DNA of 64,000 nucleotides from Streptomyces durmitorensis (GCF_023498005.1 NZ_CP097289.1:9486001-9550000); one strand, 5' to 3'. Counted from the stretch's first letter, positions 53,489-62,402 are shown. The notes: generated by a model not told the origin, from the sequence alone. Translations and numbers: made by a program.

Positions 53489-53863
53489 ATGTCCCCGCAG
53501 ATGAAGTTGAGCGCGATAACACTCGACTGCCCTGATCCGCTGGCCCTGGTGGCGTTCTATCAGCAAGCCACTGGCCTAGAACTCCATCCGAAATCCGATG
53601 CTGGCTTCGCCGGTCTCAACTGGGGGGACGGACTCTTGATCGGCTTCCAGCGCGTCGACGACTACCGGGCTCCGAGCTGGCCCGATCAGACCGTTCCCCA
53701 GCAGCTTCATATCTGCTTCAAGGTCGACGAAGAGCTGGAGGAGGCCGAGGCCCGGTTGCTGCAGCTTGGCGCGAGCAAGCCGGATCATCAGCCGCATGAC
53801 GAGGCCAGGGCGCGAGTCCTCGTCGATCCTGTTGGACATCCCTTCTGCCTGGTCAGAGAGTGA
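53489..53863 (+). CDS. VOC family protein
   Basis: A 124-residue single-domain VOC protein (LSAITLDCPDPLALVAFYQQ, HICFKVDEELEEAEARLLQL, LVDPVGHPFCLVRE). Members bind a metal or drug and act as glyoxalase-like enzymes or resistance proteins; the substrate is unknown. ATG 53489 follows CGGAGGTGCG, a good ribosome site, and the conserved first strand starts right after it. It stands between the DUF2975-regulator remains and a convergent DUF2461 gene. Confidence 0.83.
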   Translation: MSPQMKLSAITLDCPDPLALVAFYQQATGLELHPKSDAGFAGLNWGDGLLIGFQRVDDYRAPSWPDQTVPQQLHICFKVDEELEEAEARLLQLGASKPDHQPHDEARARVLVDPVGHPFCLVRE

Positions 53864-53920
53864 TGGACGCCGTCGCGGTTCGACGAGAATGCGGAGTATT
53901 CGGCAGGCGCTCTCGTGATG

Positions 53921-54553
53921 TCAGGCGGTGCGCTTCACGTGGCGGACCAGCCACACCAGCAGGGCGTCCAGGTCGGCGGCGGCCGAGAGGACCCGGTCGA
54001 GCGCCTCGGCGGTGTGCAGCCACTCCTCGCAGCCGAGGGGACGGGCGGCGATCAGCGATCGGTGGCGCAGCAGGTTCGAACGGGAGTGGTCCGTCGGATA
54101 GCCGCGCGGGGGGCGTTTCATGACGTCCCCGGAGATGTCGTAGCCCTTCTTCCGCACGTCCTCGACGATGGCGGACAGTTCGCGGCCGCTCCCCTCCGAG
54201 GCCACGGCTTTGCGGAACATGTCCACCTGGCCGGGATCGGGGTACCACCAGGCGCCCTGGATCCGCAGGCCGTCCAGGGAGAACCGGAGACCGATCTCGA
54301 CCTGGCGGCCGAGCCGGATCACCGCGCTCTGGTGCTGCCACCACCAAGAGCCGGTGCGGTAGTGCCAGACGGAGAAGTCCTCGTATCGGGGATCGGTGTC
54401 CGCGACCTCGTTGAGCAGGGCGATCATCGGCTGCCGGACCAGGCGTTCGCGGTCCGCGCGGCAGCGCTCGCGGGTCGCGTGGGTCGGTTCGCCCTGGAGC
54501 TGCCACAACACGTCCATGGCCTGCTCCGGCCAGCCGGTGAACTGTGCGCGCAT
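53921..54553 (-). CDS. DUF2461-like protein
   Basis: A 210-residue protein matching DUF2461 in its middle part (YEDFSVWHYRTGSWWWQHQS, LRFSLDGLRIQGAWWYPDPG, RPPRGYPTDHSRSNLLRHRS). The family is cytoplasmic and of unknown function, often in stress or small-molecule loci. No signal peptide or membrane segment. ATG 54553 begins the conserved helix. Converges on the VOC gene; upstream lies a GTCACS repeat tract. Confidence 0.78.
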   Translation of the reverse strand: MRAQFTGWPEQAMDVLWQLQGEPTHATRERCRADRERLVRQPMIALLNEVADTDPRYEDFSVWHYRTGSWWWQHQSAVIRLGRQVEIGLRFSLDGLRIQGAWWYPDPGQVDMFRKAVASEGSGRELSAIVEDVRKKGYDISGDVMKRPPRGYPTDHSRSNLLRHRSLIAARPLGCEEWLHTAEALDRVLSAAADLDALLVWLVRHVKRTA

Positions 54554-54600
54554 GGGGGCAGGTTAGCTCACAGGGGTTCCAGGCAAGTAAGGACACCATC

Positions 54601-54630
54601 GTCACGGTCACGGTCACCGTCACCGTCACC
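54601..54630. repeat. Hexamer tandem repeat (GTCACG/GTCACC)x5
   Basis: Five 6-bp units, two GTCACG then three GTCACC, upstream of the DUF2461 gene. Copy number may vary by slippage. Confidence 0.85.
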
Positions 54631-54731
54631 GACGCCGGGCTGGAGCGACCCTGAGCGCCTGGAGGGTGGTTGGCACGCCGTATCGGGTGCCCCGGGTCGC
54701 GCAAGGGCGCGCGGCCCCTTAGACCGGATGT

Positions 54732-54917
54732 ATGAGCGAGAACGAAGAGCAGGTTCATCGTCCCGGCGAGATCGTCCCCGAGTCGGGGATCTATGAGTGT
54801 GAGTGCGGAGAGCACCACCGCTACAGCGCCGACGTGCGCGGCCACCGCTTTCCGCCGCTGAGCGCGGCCTGCACCGGCAGCGGCTGGAAACTCGTGATCG
54901 CCGCGCACGATTCCTGA
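54732..54917 (+). CDS. Small Cys-containing protein
   Basis: A 61-residue protein with VHRPGEIVPESGIYECECGE, later RGHRFPPLSAACTGSGWKLV. The paired Cys in ECECG and a third Cys suggest a small metal- or cofactor-binding fold like YjzC-type proteins. ATG 54732 has TAGACC 6 nt upstream and no clear ribosome site, fitting a leaderless mRNA. Function unknown. Confidence 0.65.
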   Translation: MSENEEQVHRPGEIVPESGIYECECGEHHRYSADVRGHRFPPLSAACTGSGWKLVIAAHDS

Positions 54918-55159
54918 GGAAACCGGCGCCGTCCGCACGCAAGCAGCACCCATGCGTTCGGCCAGCGACCATCGTCGATTTCGCAGGGGACTCAGCGGTA
55001 CACGCCGACAGATACCGCCGACAGATACCGGTACTCGATAGGAGTCCTGAGAGCTCAGCGTCTACGCCAGGACCTTGACCGCCGGCGAGGCACCCGCCTT
55101 CGGCGGGAGATGACAGGAAGCTTCAGCCAACGCCACCGGAACATGGAGAGAAAGCAGCC

Positions 55160-55966
55160 ATGAAGGACGAAGCAGCATCCCTCGGCAAGCCGGCGGTCGT
55201 CGACCGGGCCACCTTCCAGGCCGAACTCGACAACCTGCGCACCCGCGAGAAGGCACACACACGGGAAGGCGACGCGATCGCCGCGGCCCGTCGGCGCCTT
55301 CCCATGGTCGAGGTCGACCCCGACCTCGAGTTGATCGGGCCGAACGGACCCCTCACCCTGCGCGATGCGTTCGAAGGCCGTCGGCAGCTCGTCGCCTACT
55401 ACTGCATGTGGTGGCCCGCCCGGCCCGCGCCCGATCAGTGCGAAGGCTGCACGTTGTTCCTCAGCCAGGTCAGCGAGCTTTCCTACCTGCACTCCCGTGA
55501 CATCACCTACGCGGTCTTCAGCCAGGGCCGCAACACCGCGTTCGGCCCCGCCGACGCACAGGTGTCCTACGAGGAGAGCCTCCGCTACCGAGACTTCATG
55601 GGCTGGAGCCTGCCGTGGTACTCGGCGCAGCCCTCCCTCGACGAGCTCCTCGTCGGTCGTGAGATCGGGTTGTTCCACCTCGTGTGCTACGTCCGGGACG
55701 GCGACCGCGTCTTCGAGACCTACTGGACGAACCGCCGAGGCGTGGAGGCGATGGACTACAGCTACGCGCTCATGGACCTCGCCGTCTACGGACGCCAGGA
55801 GTCGTGGGAGGACTCACCCTCCGGCTGGCCACAAGACTGCTCCATGAGGACGGACAGCGGTACACCCGACTGGCCGCCGGTGCCGGGGGAGTCGGGTGGA
55901 CGCCCCATCGCCCAGTGGCCGCGACTGGACGCCGGAAACTCCGACGACCTGGCCGTCGGACCCTGA
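55160..55966 (+). CDS. DUF899 family thioredoxin-like protein
   Basis: A 268-residue protein of the DUF899 family. The thioredoxin-like core is YYCMWWPARPAPDQCEGCTL with a CxxC-like pair, followed by VSELSYLHSRDITYAVFSQG and YWTNRRGVEAMDYSYALMDL, both family blocks. A peroxiredoxin or disulfide role is plausible but unproven. The ATG 55160 follows GAGAGAAAGCAGCC. No operon partners. Confidence 0.86.
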   Translation: MKDEAASLGKPAVVDRATFQAELDNLRTREKAHTREGDAIAAARRRLPMVEVDPDLELIGPNGPLTLRDAFEGRRQLVAYYCMWWPARPAPDQCEGCTLFLSQVSELSYLHSRDITYAVFSQGRNTAFGPADAQVSYEESLRYRDFMGWSLPWYSAQPSLDELLVGREIGLFHLVCYVRDGDRVFETYWTNRRGVEAMDYSYALMDLAVYGRQESWEDSPSGWPQDCSMRTDSGTPDWPPVPGESGGRPIAQWPRLDAGNSDDLAVGP

Positions 55967-56167
55967 TCGTCAGTGGAAAGAGCCGACCGTACCCGCCCAT
56001 CCCGCCGGGAGGTCGCCACGTCTTTGAGATGGCCGCCGCTCCTGCGGCCGACGCGGTGTACGGCGAAGGGCCCCATGGCAGGTGGCGGGACCTTTCGACC
56101 AGGCGTGTCCTATCGATCTGACTGGCTGAGTAAAACCATGTGCGGCCGGTCGTCGCGATGGTGTGAG

Positions 56168-57043
56168 ATGCGGGACATGACGATCGTTCTGAACGAGCCC
56201 GGCGTCCATGGGCTGACCGGGGTCGTGGATGCCCTCCGCGCATGGCAGGACGACCGCACGCCGCTGCAACTCCATCCGGGAGACCTCGGCTGGGCCTGGG
56301 CGCTGGGCGCGGAGAGGCTGGCCGCGGCCGTCCGCACCTGGAGCGTGGACGGACGGATCATTGCCGTCGGATACCTGGACGACCCTGATGTGCTGCGCCT
56401 GACGACCGCGCCGGATCTGCGACAGGACGGTGAGCTGGCGCGCCAGCTGCTGGCGGACCTCGATGATCCGGAGCGCGGCGTCCTGCCGCCCGGGAAGGTC
56501 GGCCTCGAAATCCCCAACGGCGCCCTGCTCCGCGAGGTCCTCTTGGAGGCGGGCTGGAATCTGGACGAGCCGTGGACGCCGCTGCGCCGCGACCTAGCCG
56601 AGCCGGTGAAGGAGTCCGGCCTGCGGATCGAGGTAGCCGGTCCGGAGACGGCGGGGGTGCGCACCGCAGTGCATCGCTCGGCGTTCGGCAGCCCGGCGTT
56701 CACCGAGGAGATCTGGCACGTCCTCGCGGCCGGGCCGGTGTATGCCGACGCCCGCTGCCTGATCGGCTACGACGACCAGGACAACGCGGTGGCCGCGGCT
56801 ACGGTCTGGTCGGCCGGGCCGGGCAAGCCCGGCCTGCTGGAGCCGGTGGGCGTGCACGCCGACCATCGCGGTCGCGGCTACGGGACGGCGATCAGCGTCG
56901 CCGGTGCGGCGGCGCTGCGTGAACTGGGTGCATCAAGCGCACTCGTCACCACCCCGACCTCGAACTCTGCCGCCGTCGCCGCCTACCGGGCAGCTGGATA
57001 CGAGCCGTCGTCCGAACGGTTGGACGTCAGCCGAGCAGCCTGA
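56168..57043 (+). CDS. GNAT family N-acetyltransferase
   Basis: A 291-residue protein with two GNAT-like halves; the C-terminal one is complete, with the acetyl-CoA loop RGRGYGTAIS (about 240-250) and VTTPTSNSAAVAAYRAAGYE. The N-terminal half lacks the motif, as in double-GNAT proteins where only one domain is active. ATG 56168 or 56177 starts it. It is enclosed with a transposase remnant between two IS-end-like sequences (56102-56115 and 57769-57782), so it may have arrived with an IS. Substrate unknown. Confidence 0.83.
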   Translation: MRDMTIVLNEPGVHGLTGVVDALRAWQDDRTPLQLHPGDLGWAWALGAERLAAAVRTWSVDGRIIAVGYLDDPDVLRLTTAPDLRQDGELARQLLADLDDPERGVLPPGKVGLEIPNGALLREVLLEAGWNLDEPWTPLRRDLAEPVKESGLRIEVAGPETAGVRTAVHRSAFGSPAFTEEIWHVLAAGPVYADARCLIGYDDQDNAVAAATVWSAGPGKPGLLEPVGVHADHRGRGYGTAISVAGAAALRELGASSALVTTPTSNSAAVAAYRAAGYEPSSERLDVSRAA

Positions 57044-57150
57044 AAATGATCAGGCGGCGGTATCGGACAGGCCGCGTCGCCTCGCTGACCCTGGCTGACC
57101 CGAACGCCCTTTGAGGACATGGGGTAGGTCGGGGGCTCGATGATGGTCGG

Positions 57151-57767
57151 ATGATTCGTCGTGGTGAATTGACCGATGCGGCCTGGGCGCGGATCGTGCC
57201 GGTCGACTCCACCATCGCCCGGGCCATCAGCATGCGGCAAGGGCCCGGACGAAAGGGGGCTGCGGCACGTGGCCGGTTGCGCCGGTCGGCGGCGAGGCAC
57301 TGGGACGACCCGCGGCGGGTTGAGCACCAAAGTGCACCTGGCTCTGGATGGGCGAGGCCGTCCACTGTCGATCCTGCTGACGCCCGGACAGGCCGGTGAC
57401 AACCCGCAGTTGGTGCCGCTACTGGAGGCGATCCGGGTGCCCCGGCCGGGGCCGGGGCGTCCCCGGTCGCGGCCGGATCGGGTCATCGCCGACAAGGCAT
57501 ACTCGCATCCGTCCACCCGCGCCGAGCTACGCCGGCGCCGGATCGCCACCACCACCCCCGAGCGTGCTGATCAGAAATCCCGGCGCCGCGGCCGACCACC
57601 TTGCTTCGACCGCGACTGCGACCGCGACCTTTACCACGACCGGAACGTACGAGCGCTGCTGCAACCGGCTCAAGCAATGGCGCGGCCTGGCCACCCGATA
57701 CGCCAAGCGCGCCGCGATCTACCGAGCCGAAGTCGTCATCGCCGCCATCATGATCTGGCTCCGCTGA
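57151..57767 (+). pseudogene. Decayed IS5-family transposase
   Basis: Fragments of one transposase in three frames: MIRRGELTDAAWARIVP from 57151, directly joined to VDSTIARA (first Asp) with about 75 residues of the N-terminal domain missing; then KVHLALDGRGRPLSILLTPG and VIADKAYSHP (second Asp); then ERCCNRLKQWRGLATRYAK (Glu) ending IMIWLR and TGA. All DDE residues survive but frames are broken, so it is inactive. Confidence 0.85.
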
Positions 57768-57885
57768 ACGACAGGACACTCCCTAGGCGCCCGCTGAGGC
57801 AATGAGCCCCTTCAAGGCAACAGCGGCGAAGGTGCCCCCACGAGCCGGCGCATCATGCCGCCGACCGGGCCGGAGTGAGCGTACG

Positions 57886-58395
57886 TCAACGGCGCCGCAG
57901 AAGGCCCCGGACGTACGCGGCCTGGCCGGTGTGTTGCAGGTCGTCGGAGATGACGCTGATCAGCCGGACGCCGAGGGTGACGTGCGGCGTCCACCGCTCG
58001 TCGACGACGCGGTCGAGCGCCGTGTCGTCGAGTGCGCGCACGAAGGAGAGGGTCTGCTCGTGGACGGCGTCGTAGTAGCCGCGCAACTGGTCGGCGGAGA
58101 CGCCATCGAGCGACGCCACCTGCTTGGCCGTGTGCCCGTACCCCGTCTCCTCCTCGCCGAGCGGTAGTTGGAAGCGGTCGTACCAGCCCTGGGCGGTCCA
58201 CACCTGGTCCAGGCCCGCCGCGTCAGTGACATGATCGTCCTGGACGCGGGTGAGGTGCCACACCAGCCAGACGATCGAATTGGCCTTGTCGTCAGGACGG
58301 AAAGCGAGCTCCTCGGGCGAAAGACCGTCGACGGCAGCATGCACTTCCTCCTGGACACGATCGAACGCGTCCGCCAAGAGCTCTGCAGTGTTCAT
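57886..58395 (-). CDS. DinB/mycothiol-dependent transferase-like protein
   Basis: A 169-residue four-helix protein of the DinB superfamily (DUF664 type). Metal-binding His residues fit the pattern: VWLVWHLTRVQDDHV, the helix ETGYGHTAKQV, and the C-terminal ISDDLQHTGQAAYVRGLL. In Actinobacteria many DinB members use mycothiol or bacillithiol to detoxify compounds; the substrate is unknown. ATG 58393-58395 starts it. It is separated by 118 bp from the transposase remnant. Confidence 0.82.
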   Translation of the reverse strand: MNTAELLADAFDRVQEEVHAAVDGLSPEELAFRPDDKANSIVWLVWHLTRVQDDHVTDAAGLDQVWTAQGWYDRFQLPLGEEETGYGHTAKQVASLDGVSADQLRGYYDAVHEQTLSFVRALDDTALDRVVDERWTPHVTLGVRLISVISDDLQHTGQAAYVRGLLRRR

Positions 58396-59113
58396 CCATC
58401 CATAGTCACCTCCGCGACGGGAACGTGCCGGAATGGAAGGCGGCGACGGCCTGTCGCCGGCTCTCAGTTCGTCGGAGGACTGGCCGGCTTCGCGAGGGCG
58501 TCATGCAGGCGTCGGAGACCGTGTGCAGACAGATGAGTTCTGCTCGCCACGGGCACGCAGCTACAGGGCGGGGCGCAGTAGGCAATTCCTTCCGCCGCTC
58601 GGGCCGAGACCGGCGCACCCCGCGCCCTGCCCGGTCACGAGGTCACAGGCGGTCCAGGCACTGCGGAGGGTGAGGCGGCCAGGGCCCGAGAGGAGGCAGC
58701 TCCTCCGCTGCCACGGGTGACACAACAGGCGTACGTCCGGCCAACCAGGCCGCCAGGCCGCGCACGCCTCCGGTGACCACCGTGCCCGCAGGCGAGGCGA
58801 GGCGAGCCGGACAGCCGGATCAGGGACGAGCGGAGACAGCCGCGGTGTCATTCCTGCCGCAGTTCGTGCCGCACGGAGCCCCTGTTTTCCGACGCTGCTC
58901 GCCTTCTCGGTGATCTGGGCCGTGTCGACTTGATCTGGTACCCCGTTGGGCTGGCTGGCTGGCTGGCCGGGCATGTCGGAGGAGTGCTTCAGCGGCAGTC
59001 TGTTCGGCGCCGGATGGAACAGGTCTCCGGAGTGCTGTTGGTCGGTCTGGGGGTGCGCCTGGCTACCGAGTCTCAAGGGGAGTGCCGGTGGCGAGCAACG
59101 CTCACTGGGCCGC
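58396..59113. other. 718-bp stretch without an intact gene
   Basis: Contains two gene remnants: on the minus strand about 58640-58800, a stop-terminated segment VVTGGVRGLAAWLAGRTPVV ending in ELPPLGPWPPHPP, which could be the tail of a maleylpyruvate-isomerase-type protein (weak), and a plus-strand LysE fragment listed separately. Also a run of GGCT repeats at about 58950-58964. Confidence 0.4.
58845..59074 (+). pseudogene. LysE/RhtB-type exporter, C-terminal remnant with frameshifts
   Basis: In successive frames the segment reads FLPQFVPHGAPVF, then PTLLAFSVIWAVS, then DLIWYPVGLAGWLAGHVGGV, LQRQSVRRRMEQVSGVLLVG and LGVRLATES, which together match the last 75 residues of LysE/RhtB amino-acid exporters. 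At least two single-base frameshifts and no N-terminal half, so it is not functional. Confidence 0.7.
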
Positions 59114-59527
59114 TCAGGAGAAGTCCGCGGGGGTGAGGCCGTCGGGGTGTCCGGGCGGCCACTCCACCAGCTCGATCCGGTAGCCGTCCGGGTCGGTGAG
59201 CCACGACGTCTTCGGGCCGTGAGGGCCGCCTGGGTACTGGACAGGACCCGGCTCCAGACCGGCGTCGGTCAGCCGCTCCAGGGCGGCGGCCAGTGTGTCC
59301 ACCTGGATTGCGAGGTGGTCGACACCGCTGCCCACGTCGACGCGTCCGTCGAGGGGACGGTGGACCAGTTCGAGCGAGGCCGCCGGTTCGCCGGGGAACT
59401 TGAGGATCACGAGGCGGCTCCCGTCGCCACCGTCGACCCTGCCCAGCTCGGCGTAGCCCAGGGCGGTGTAGAAGCCGAGCGAGCGGTCCAGATCGGTGAC
59501 GCGGTAGGAGACGAAGAGCGTCTTCAT
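59114..59527 (-). CDS. VOC family protein (lactoylglutathione-lyase-like)
   Basis: A 137-residue VOC protein with the glyoxalase-I-like blocks FVSYRVTDLDRSLGFYTALG, VDHLAIQVDTLAAALERLTD and TSWLTDPDGYRIELVEWPPG. The conserved Glu near the C-terminus (IELVEW) is a likely metal ligand. ATG 59525-59527 overlaps the stop of the DHFR-family gene as ATGA, so the two form an operon. Substrate unknown; a detoxification role with the partner reductase is possible. Confidence 0.84.
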   Translation of the reverse strand: MKTLFVSYRVTDLDRSLGFYTALGYAELGRVDGGDGSRLVILKFPGEPAASLELVHRPLDGRVDVGSGVDHLAIQVDTLAAALERLTDAGLEPGPVQYPGGPHGPKTSWLTDPDGYRIELVEWPPGHPDGLTPADFS

Positions 59528-60108
59528 GCGGTCTCCTCGGGGCGGCGGACCCGGTAGCGAAGGTGCGTGACGTCTCGGTCCTCGAGTCGTCGGACGAGGT
59601 CGAGTTCGATGTGATCGCCACCGAGGTGGTCGAAGAGGCGGCGGCCGTCCCCGAGGAGGACCTGAACCAGGTGAATCTCCATCTCGTCGATCTGCCCGGC
59701 CCGGAGGAGCGCTTGGGCCGCGCCCGCCCCATGGACCATGACCGGCCGGTCCCCGGCGGCCGCGCGAGCCTGACGGGCGCAGTCCTCGACGTCGGTGACG
59801 AATCGCGCGTGGCCGGGTGGCACGTCCCCGTCATCCACGTGGTGGGTGAGGACGAAGATCGGCACGCCGTCGTGGTGGTCGCCCTGCCAGCGCCCGGCGA
59901 GTTCGAAGGTCCGACGGCCGGAGATCACCGCGCCGGTCGCCAGCGCCTCGCGGTAGACCTGTCCACTGGGACCGTCGGACTCCCGGTCGTCGAGCCAGTT
60001 GAAAAGACGTCCACCGGCGCGTCCGAGTTCCTGGCCCCGTCGGTCGTCCGGGCCGGCGATGTAGCCGTCGAGCGACATCGACATGTACAGCCGAATCGGA
60101 TTGCTCAT
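59524..60108 (-). CDS. Dihydrofolate-reductase-fold oxidoreductase (RibD_C type)
   Basis: A 194-residue protein with the RibD C-terminal/DHFR-like fold: RLYMSMSLDGYIAGPDDRRG at the start, GAVISGRRTFELAGRW and VMVHGAGAAQALLRAGQIDE. Members reduce pyrimidine or pterin-like substrates with NADPH; many are uncharacterised relatives of HTP reductases rather than true DHFR. ATG 60106-60108 with GGAGG upstream is preferred over the start four codons earlier. It is the first gene of the pair with the VOC protein. Confidence 0.85.
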   Translation of the reverse strand: MSNPIRLYMSMSLDGYIAGPDDRRGQELGRAGGRLFNWLDDRESDGPSGQVYREALATGAVISGRRTFELAGRWQGDHHDGVPIFVLTHHVDDGDVPPGHARFVTDVEDCARQARAAAGDRPVMVHGAGAAQALLRAGQIDEMEIHLVQVLLGDGRRLFDHLGGDHIELDLVRRLEDRDVTHLRYRVRRPEETA

Positions 60109-60294
60109 TCCGGCCTCCATCTCTTCTCCATGGCATCGGGATGTTCCGCTTCGCGCCCCATCGGGGCGGGACCGTCAAAGTGGAAGACCTCGGGCAAGAG
60201 ACAAACTCATCGCCTCGGCGGGGCGGAGCCCCCCCCGGGCGGGAGGGGATCTCCTCTGCTGGAGTGAGGGGCAGTCGAACGTGACCCCATTCTA

Positions 60295-60320
60295 ATACCG
60301 GTATAGTTTGACCGGTATAG
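60295..60320 (+). promoter_or_regulatory. Duplicated ACCGGTATAG promoter/operator upstream of the Map gene
   Basis: ATACCGGTAT (60295-60304) is a perfect 10-bp palindrome; ACCGGTATAG occurs twice (60297-60306 and 60311-60320) at a 14-bp period. Each copy contains TATAG, a -10-like core, so regulator site and promoter may overlap. GntR-type plasmid and peptidase regulators use similar sites. Confidence 0.6.
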
Positions 60321-60347
60321 TTGTTGGTTCCGCGAGGAAAGTGGCAC

Positions 60348-61130
60348 ATGATCGAGATCCTGAACCCCACCCTGCTGGCCCGGGCACGAGACACAGGCGC
60401 CCTGGTCGCAGACATCCTGCAGACACTGAAGGGCCGGAGCGCGATCGGCACGAACCTCCTGGACATCGACCGGTGGGCCAAGACCATGATCGCCGAGGCG
60501 GGAGCGCTGTCCTGCTACGTCGACTACGCACCATCCTTCGGACGCGGCCCCTTCGGCCACTACATCTGCACGGCCGTCAACGATGCCGTGCTCCACGGGC
60601 GGCCCCACGACTACACGCTCGCCGACGGCGATCTGCTCACACTTGACCTTGCCGTCTCCAAGAACGGAGTCGCCGCTGATGCCGCCATCAGCTTCGTCGT
60701 GGGCAATGCGCAGCCCCCACAGAGCGTCGCGATGATCAGGACAACCGAACGCGCGCTGGCCGCAGGGATCGCCGCCGCCGGACCCGGAGCTCGTGTCGGC
60801 GACATCTCCCACGCCATCGGCACAGTCCTTCACCAGGCCGGATACGAGATCAACACCGAATTCGGAGGGCACGGCATCGGGTCGACGATGCACCAGGACC
60901 CGCACGTTGCGAACATCGGACGGCCTGGCCGTGGATACAAACTGCGCCCCGGGCTGTTGCTGGCACTGGAGCCGTGGGTCATGGCGGACACCGCCAAACT
61001 CGTCACCGACGCCGACGGGTGGACGCTCCGCAGCGCGACGGGCTGCCGGACGGCACACAGCGAGCACACGATCGCCATCACCGAGGACGGAGCCGAAATC
61101 CTCACGTTGCCGAAGTCATCGAAGCCGTAA
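60348..61130 (+). CDS. Type I methionyl aminopeptidase, stand-alone copy
   Basis: A 260-residue M24 enzyme that removes the N-terminal Met. All five metal ligands are present: Asp100, Asp111, His175 (GGHGIGS), Glu208 (ALEPW) and Glu239 (HSEHT). Housekeeping map usually sits in the secY-adk operon; here it is alone, next to a LacI repressor, with a duplicated ACCGGTATAG operator upstream, so it is probably a second, conditionally expressed copy. ATG 60348 follows GAGGAAAGTGGC. A role beside a resistance or specialised gene is not seen. Confidence 0.9.
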   Translation: MIEILNPTLLARARDTGALVADILQTLKGRSAIGTNLLDIDRWAKTMIAEAGALSCYVDYAPSFGRGPFGHYICTAVNDAVLHGRPHDYTLADGDLLTLDLAVSKNGVAADAAISFVVGNAQPPQSVAMIRTTERALAAGIAAAGPGARVGDISHAIGTVLHQAGYEINTEFGGHGIGSTMHQDPHVANIGRPGRGYKLRPGLLLALEPWVMADTAKLVTDADGWTLRSATGCRTAHSEHTIAITEDGAEILTLPKSSKP

Positions 61131-61190
61131 GGCTGCAACCCCCGTGTTCCTCTGCTGCGCAGAATGGGCCACGGGGCAAGCACGTACCGG

Positions 61191-62186
61191 CTACAGGCCG
61201 CGCGGCGGAGCCGTCGACGCGCGCAATACGGGGGCAGCCGGAAGGCGAGAGGTGACCGTGCGCCGGTGGCCGTCGAGCAGCTCGTGGAGGCGGGTGACGG
61301 CAAGTGCCCCGGCTTCTCGGAGCGGCACGTCGAGCGCGGTCACCGGGGGAGTGGTGGCGCTGAGCGTACTGAGGTCGTCGGCCGCGGCCAGACTCACGTC
61401 CTCGGGTACGCGTCGTCCGGCCACGCCGAGGCCGTGCAGCAGTCCGAGCGTCAGGTAGCTGTTGTAGGCGAGGACGGCCGTGGCGTCGGCGGGCAGCGCG
61501 CGTGAGGCCTCGATCCCGGCGTCGAACGTGGGCGGCAGGGGTCCGAGGACGTGGACGCGGGCGCCTGCCGCCGACGCCCGTGCGGTGAGAGCGGTCCGTC
61601 GCTGTTCGTCTGCCCAGGAATCCGCGGGCCCGGAGACGTAGGCGATGTCGCGGTGACCCTGTGTCAGCAGGTGGTCAAGGAGTTCGGCCAGGCCCGTGGC
61701 GGTGTCGGCCACCACTGCGGGCAGTCGGCCCACCTGGCGGTCGACGAGTACCAGCGGGCGCCGTCGGAACCGCTCCCGCAGCGCGGCGTCCGTGCCGACC
61801 GGCGTCACCATGATCAGGCCGTCGGCCTGCTCGGAGAGCCGGTCGGCGAGGGCGGCCTCACGCTGCGCGTCATACTCCGAGACCGCGATCAGAAGATGGC
61901 TCTCGGTCTCCTCCGCCGCCTGTTGTGCGCCCATCACCAGCGGCGCGAAGAACGGGTTCGAGAGCGTCGGCACGATCAGGCCGATCAAGCCCGTACGGCC
62001 CGTGGTCAGCGCGCGGGCTGCGGCGTTGGGCTGGAAACCGAGCCGGTCGGCCGCCTCCCGGACGCGAAGTCGCGTGCTCTCGGCGACCAGTTCGGGGCGC
62101 TGCAGTGCCCGCGAGGCGGTGGCCTTGGACACCCCCGCCGCACGCGCCACGTCCAAGAGCGTCGCCAATGCCGTCCCCTGCCTCAT
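61191..62186 (-). CDS. LacI family transcriptional repressor
   Basis: A 331-residue repressor. The DNA-binding headpiece (about 8-55) is LLDVARAAGVSKATASRALQ and the hinge LGFQPNAAARALTTGRT; the periplasmic-binding-type effector domain follows (LIGLIVPTLSNPFFAPLVMG). ATG 62184-62186 starts it. It is divergent from the AzgA permease and adenine-deaminase-like gene, with an operator array between, so it most likely represses both and itself. The effector is probably a purine or nucleoside. Confidence 0.92.
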   Translation of the reverse strand: MRQGTALATLLDVARAAGVSKATASRALQRPELVAESTRLRVREAADRLGFQPNAAARALTTGRTGLIGLIVPTLSNPFFAPLVMGAQQAAEETESHLLIAVSEYDAQREAALADRLSEQADGLIMVTPVGTDAALRERFRRRPLVLVDRQVGRLPAVVADTATGLAELLDHLLTQGHRDIAYVSGPADSWADEQRRTALTARASAAGARVHVLGPLPPTFDAGIEASRALPADATAVLAYNSYLTLGLLHGLGVAGRRVPEDVSLAAADDLSTLSATTPPVTALDVPLREAGALAVTRLHELLDGHRRTVTSRLPAAPVLRASTAPPRGL

Positions 62187-62262
62187 GGGCCCGGCACGGA
62201 TCGAAGATCCGTCCGAGGCCAGTGTTCACTTTCGCCTGACGCCGTGCCATGATACCCGCAAC

Positions 62263-62328
62263 CGGTCTCTGCAACCGGTTTCATAGACCGGTTGCAGAGA
62301 CCGTGCCAAGTTGCAGAGACCGTGCCAA
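62263..62328 (+). promoter_or_regulatory. LacI operator array: 17-bp inverted repeat plus 19-bp direct repeats
   Basis: CGGTCTCTGCAACCGGT (62263-62279) and ACCGGTTGCAGAGACCG (62287-62303) are exact inverses around a 7-nt centre. GTTGCAGAGACCGTGCCAA occurs twice head to tail (62291-62309, 62310-62328). It lies between the LacI and permease genes and offers three related half-sites for repressor binding. Confidence 0.75.
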
Positions 62329-62402
62329 ACCGGTTCCCCGCGCGCCCGCACTCTGACACGCCGACAACCGCGTGCCCGCCCTTCACCCCGCCCGAGGTCC
62401 CC

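Noticed and set aside
54060..54090. GGTTCGAAC reminiscent of a tRNA T-loop
   Set aside because: It lies inside the DUF2461 coding sequence and has no acceptor or anticodon stem around it.
58561..59076. 171-residue minus-strand protein
   Set aside because: Composition fits a shadow of the LysE remnant and an unrelated fragment; no domain recognised.
61131..61190. CCCCGTG/CACGGGG hairpin as terminator between Map and LacI genes
   Set aside because: Only 7 bp of stem with a long loop; not convincing enough.
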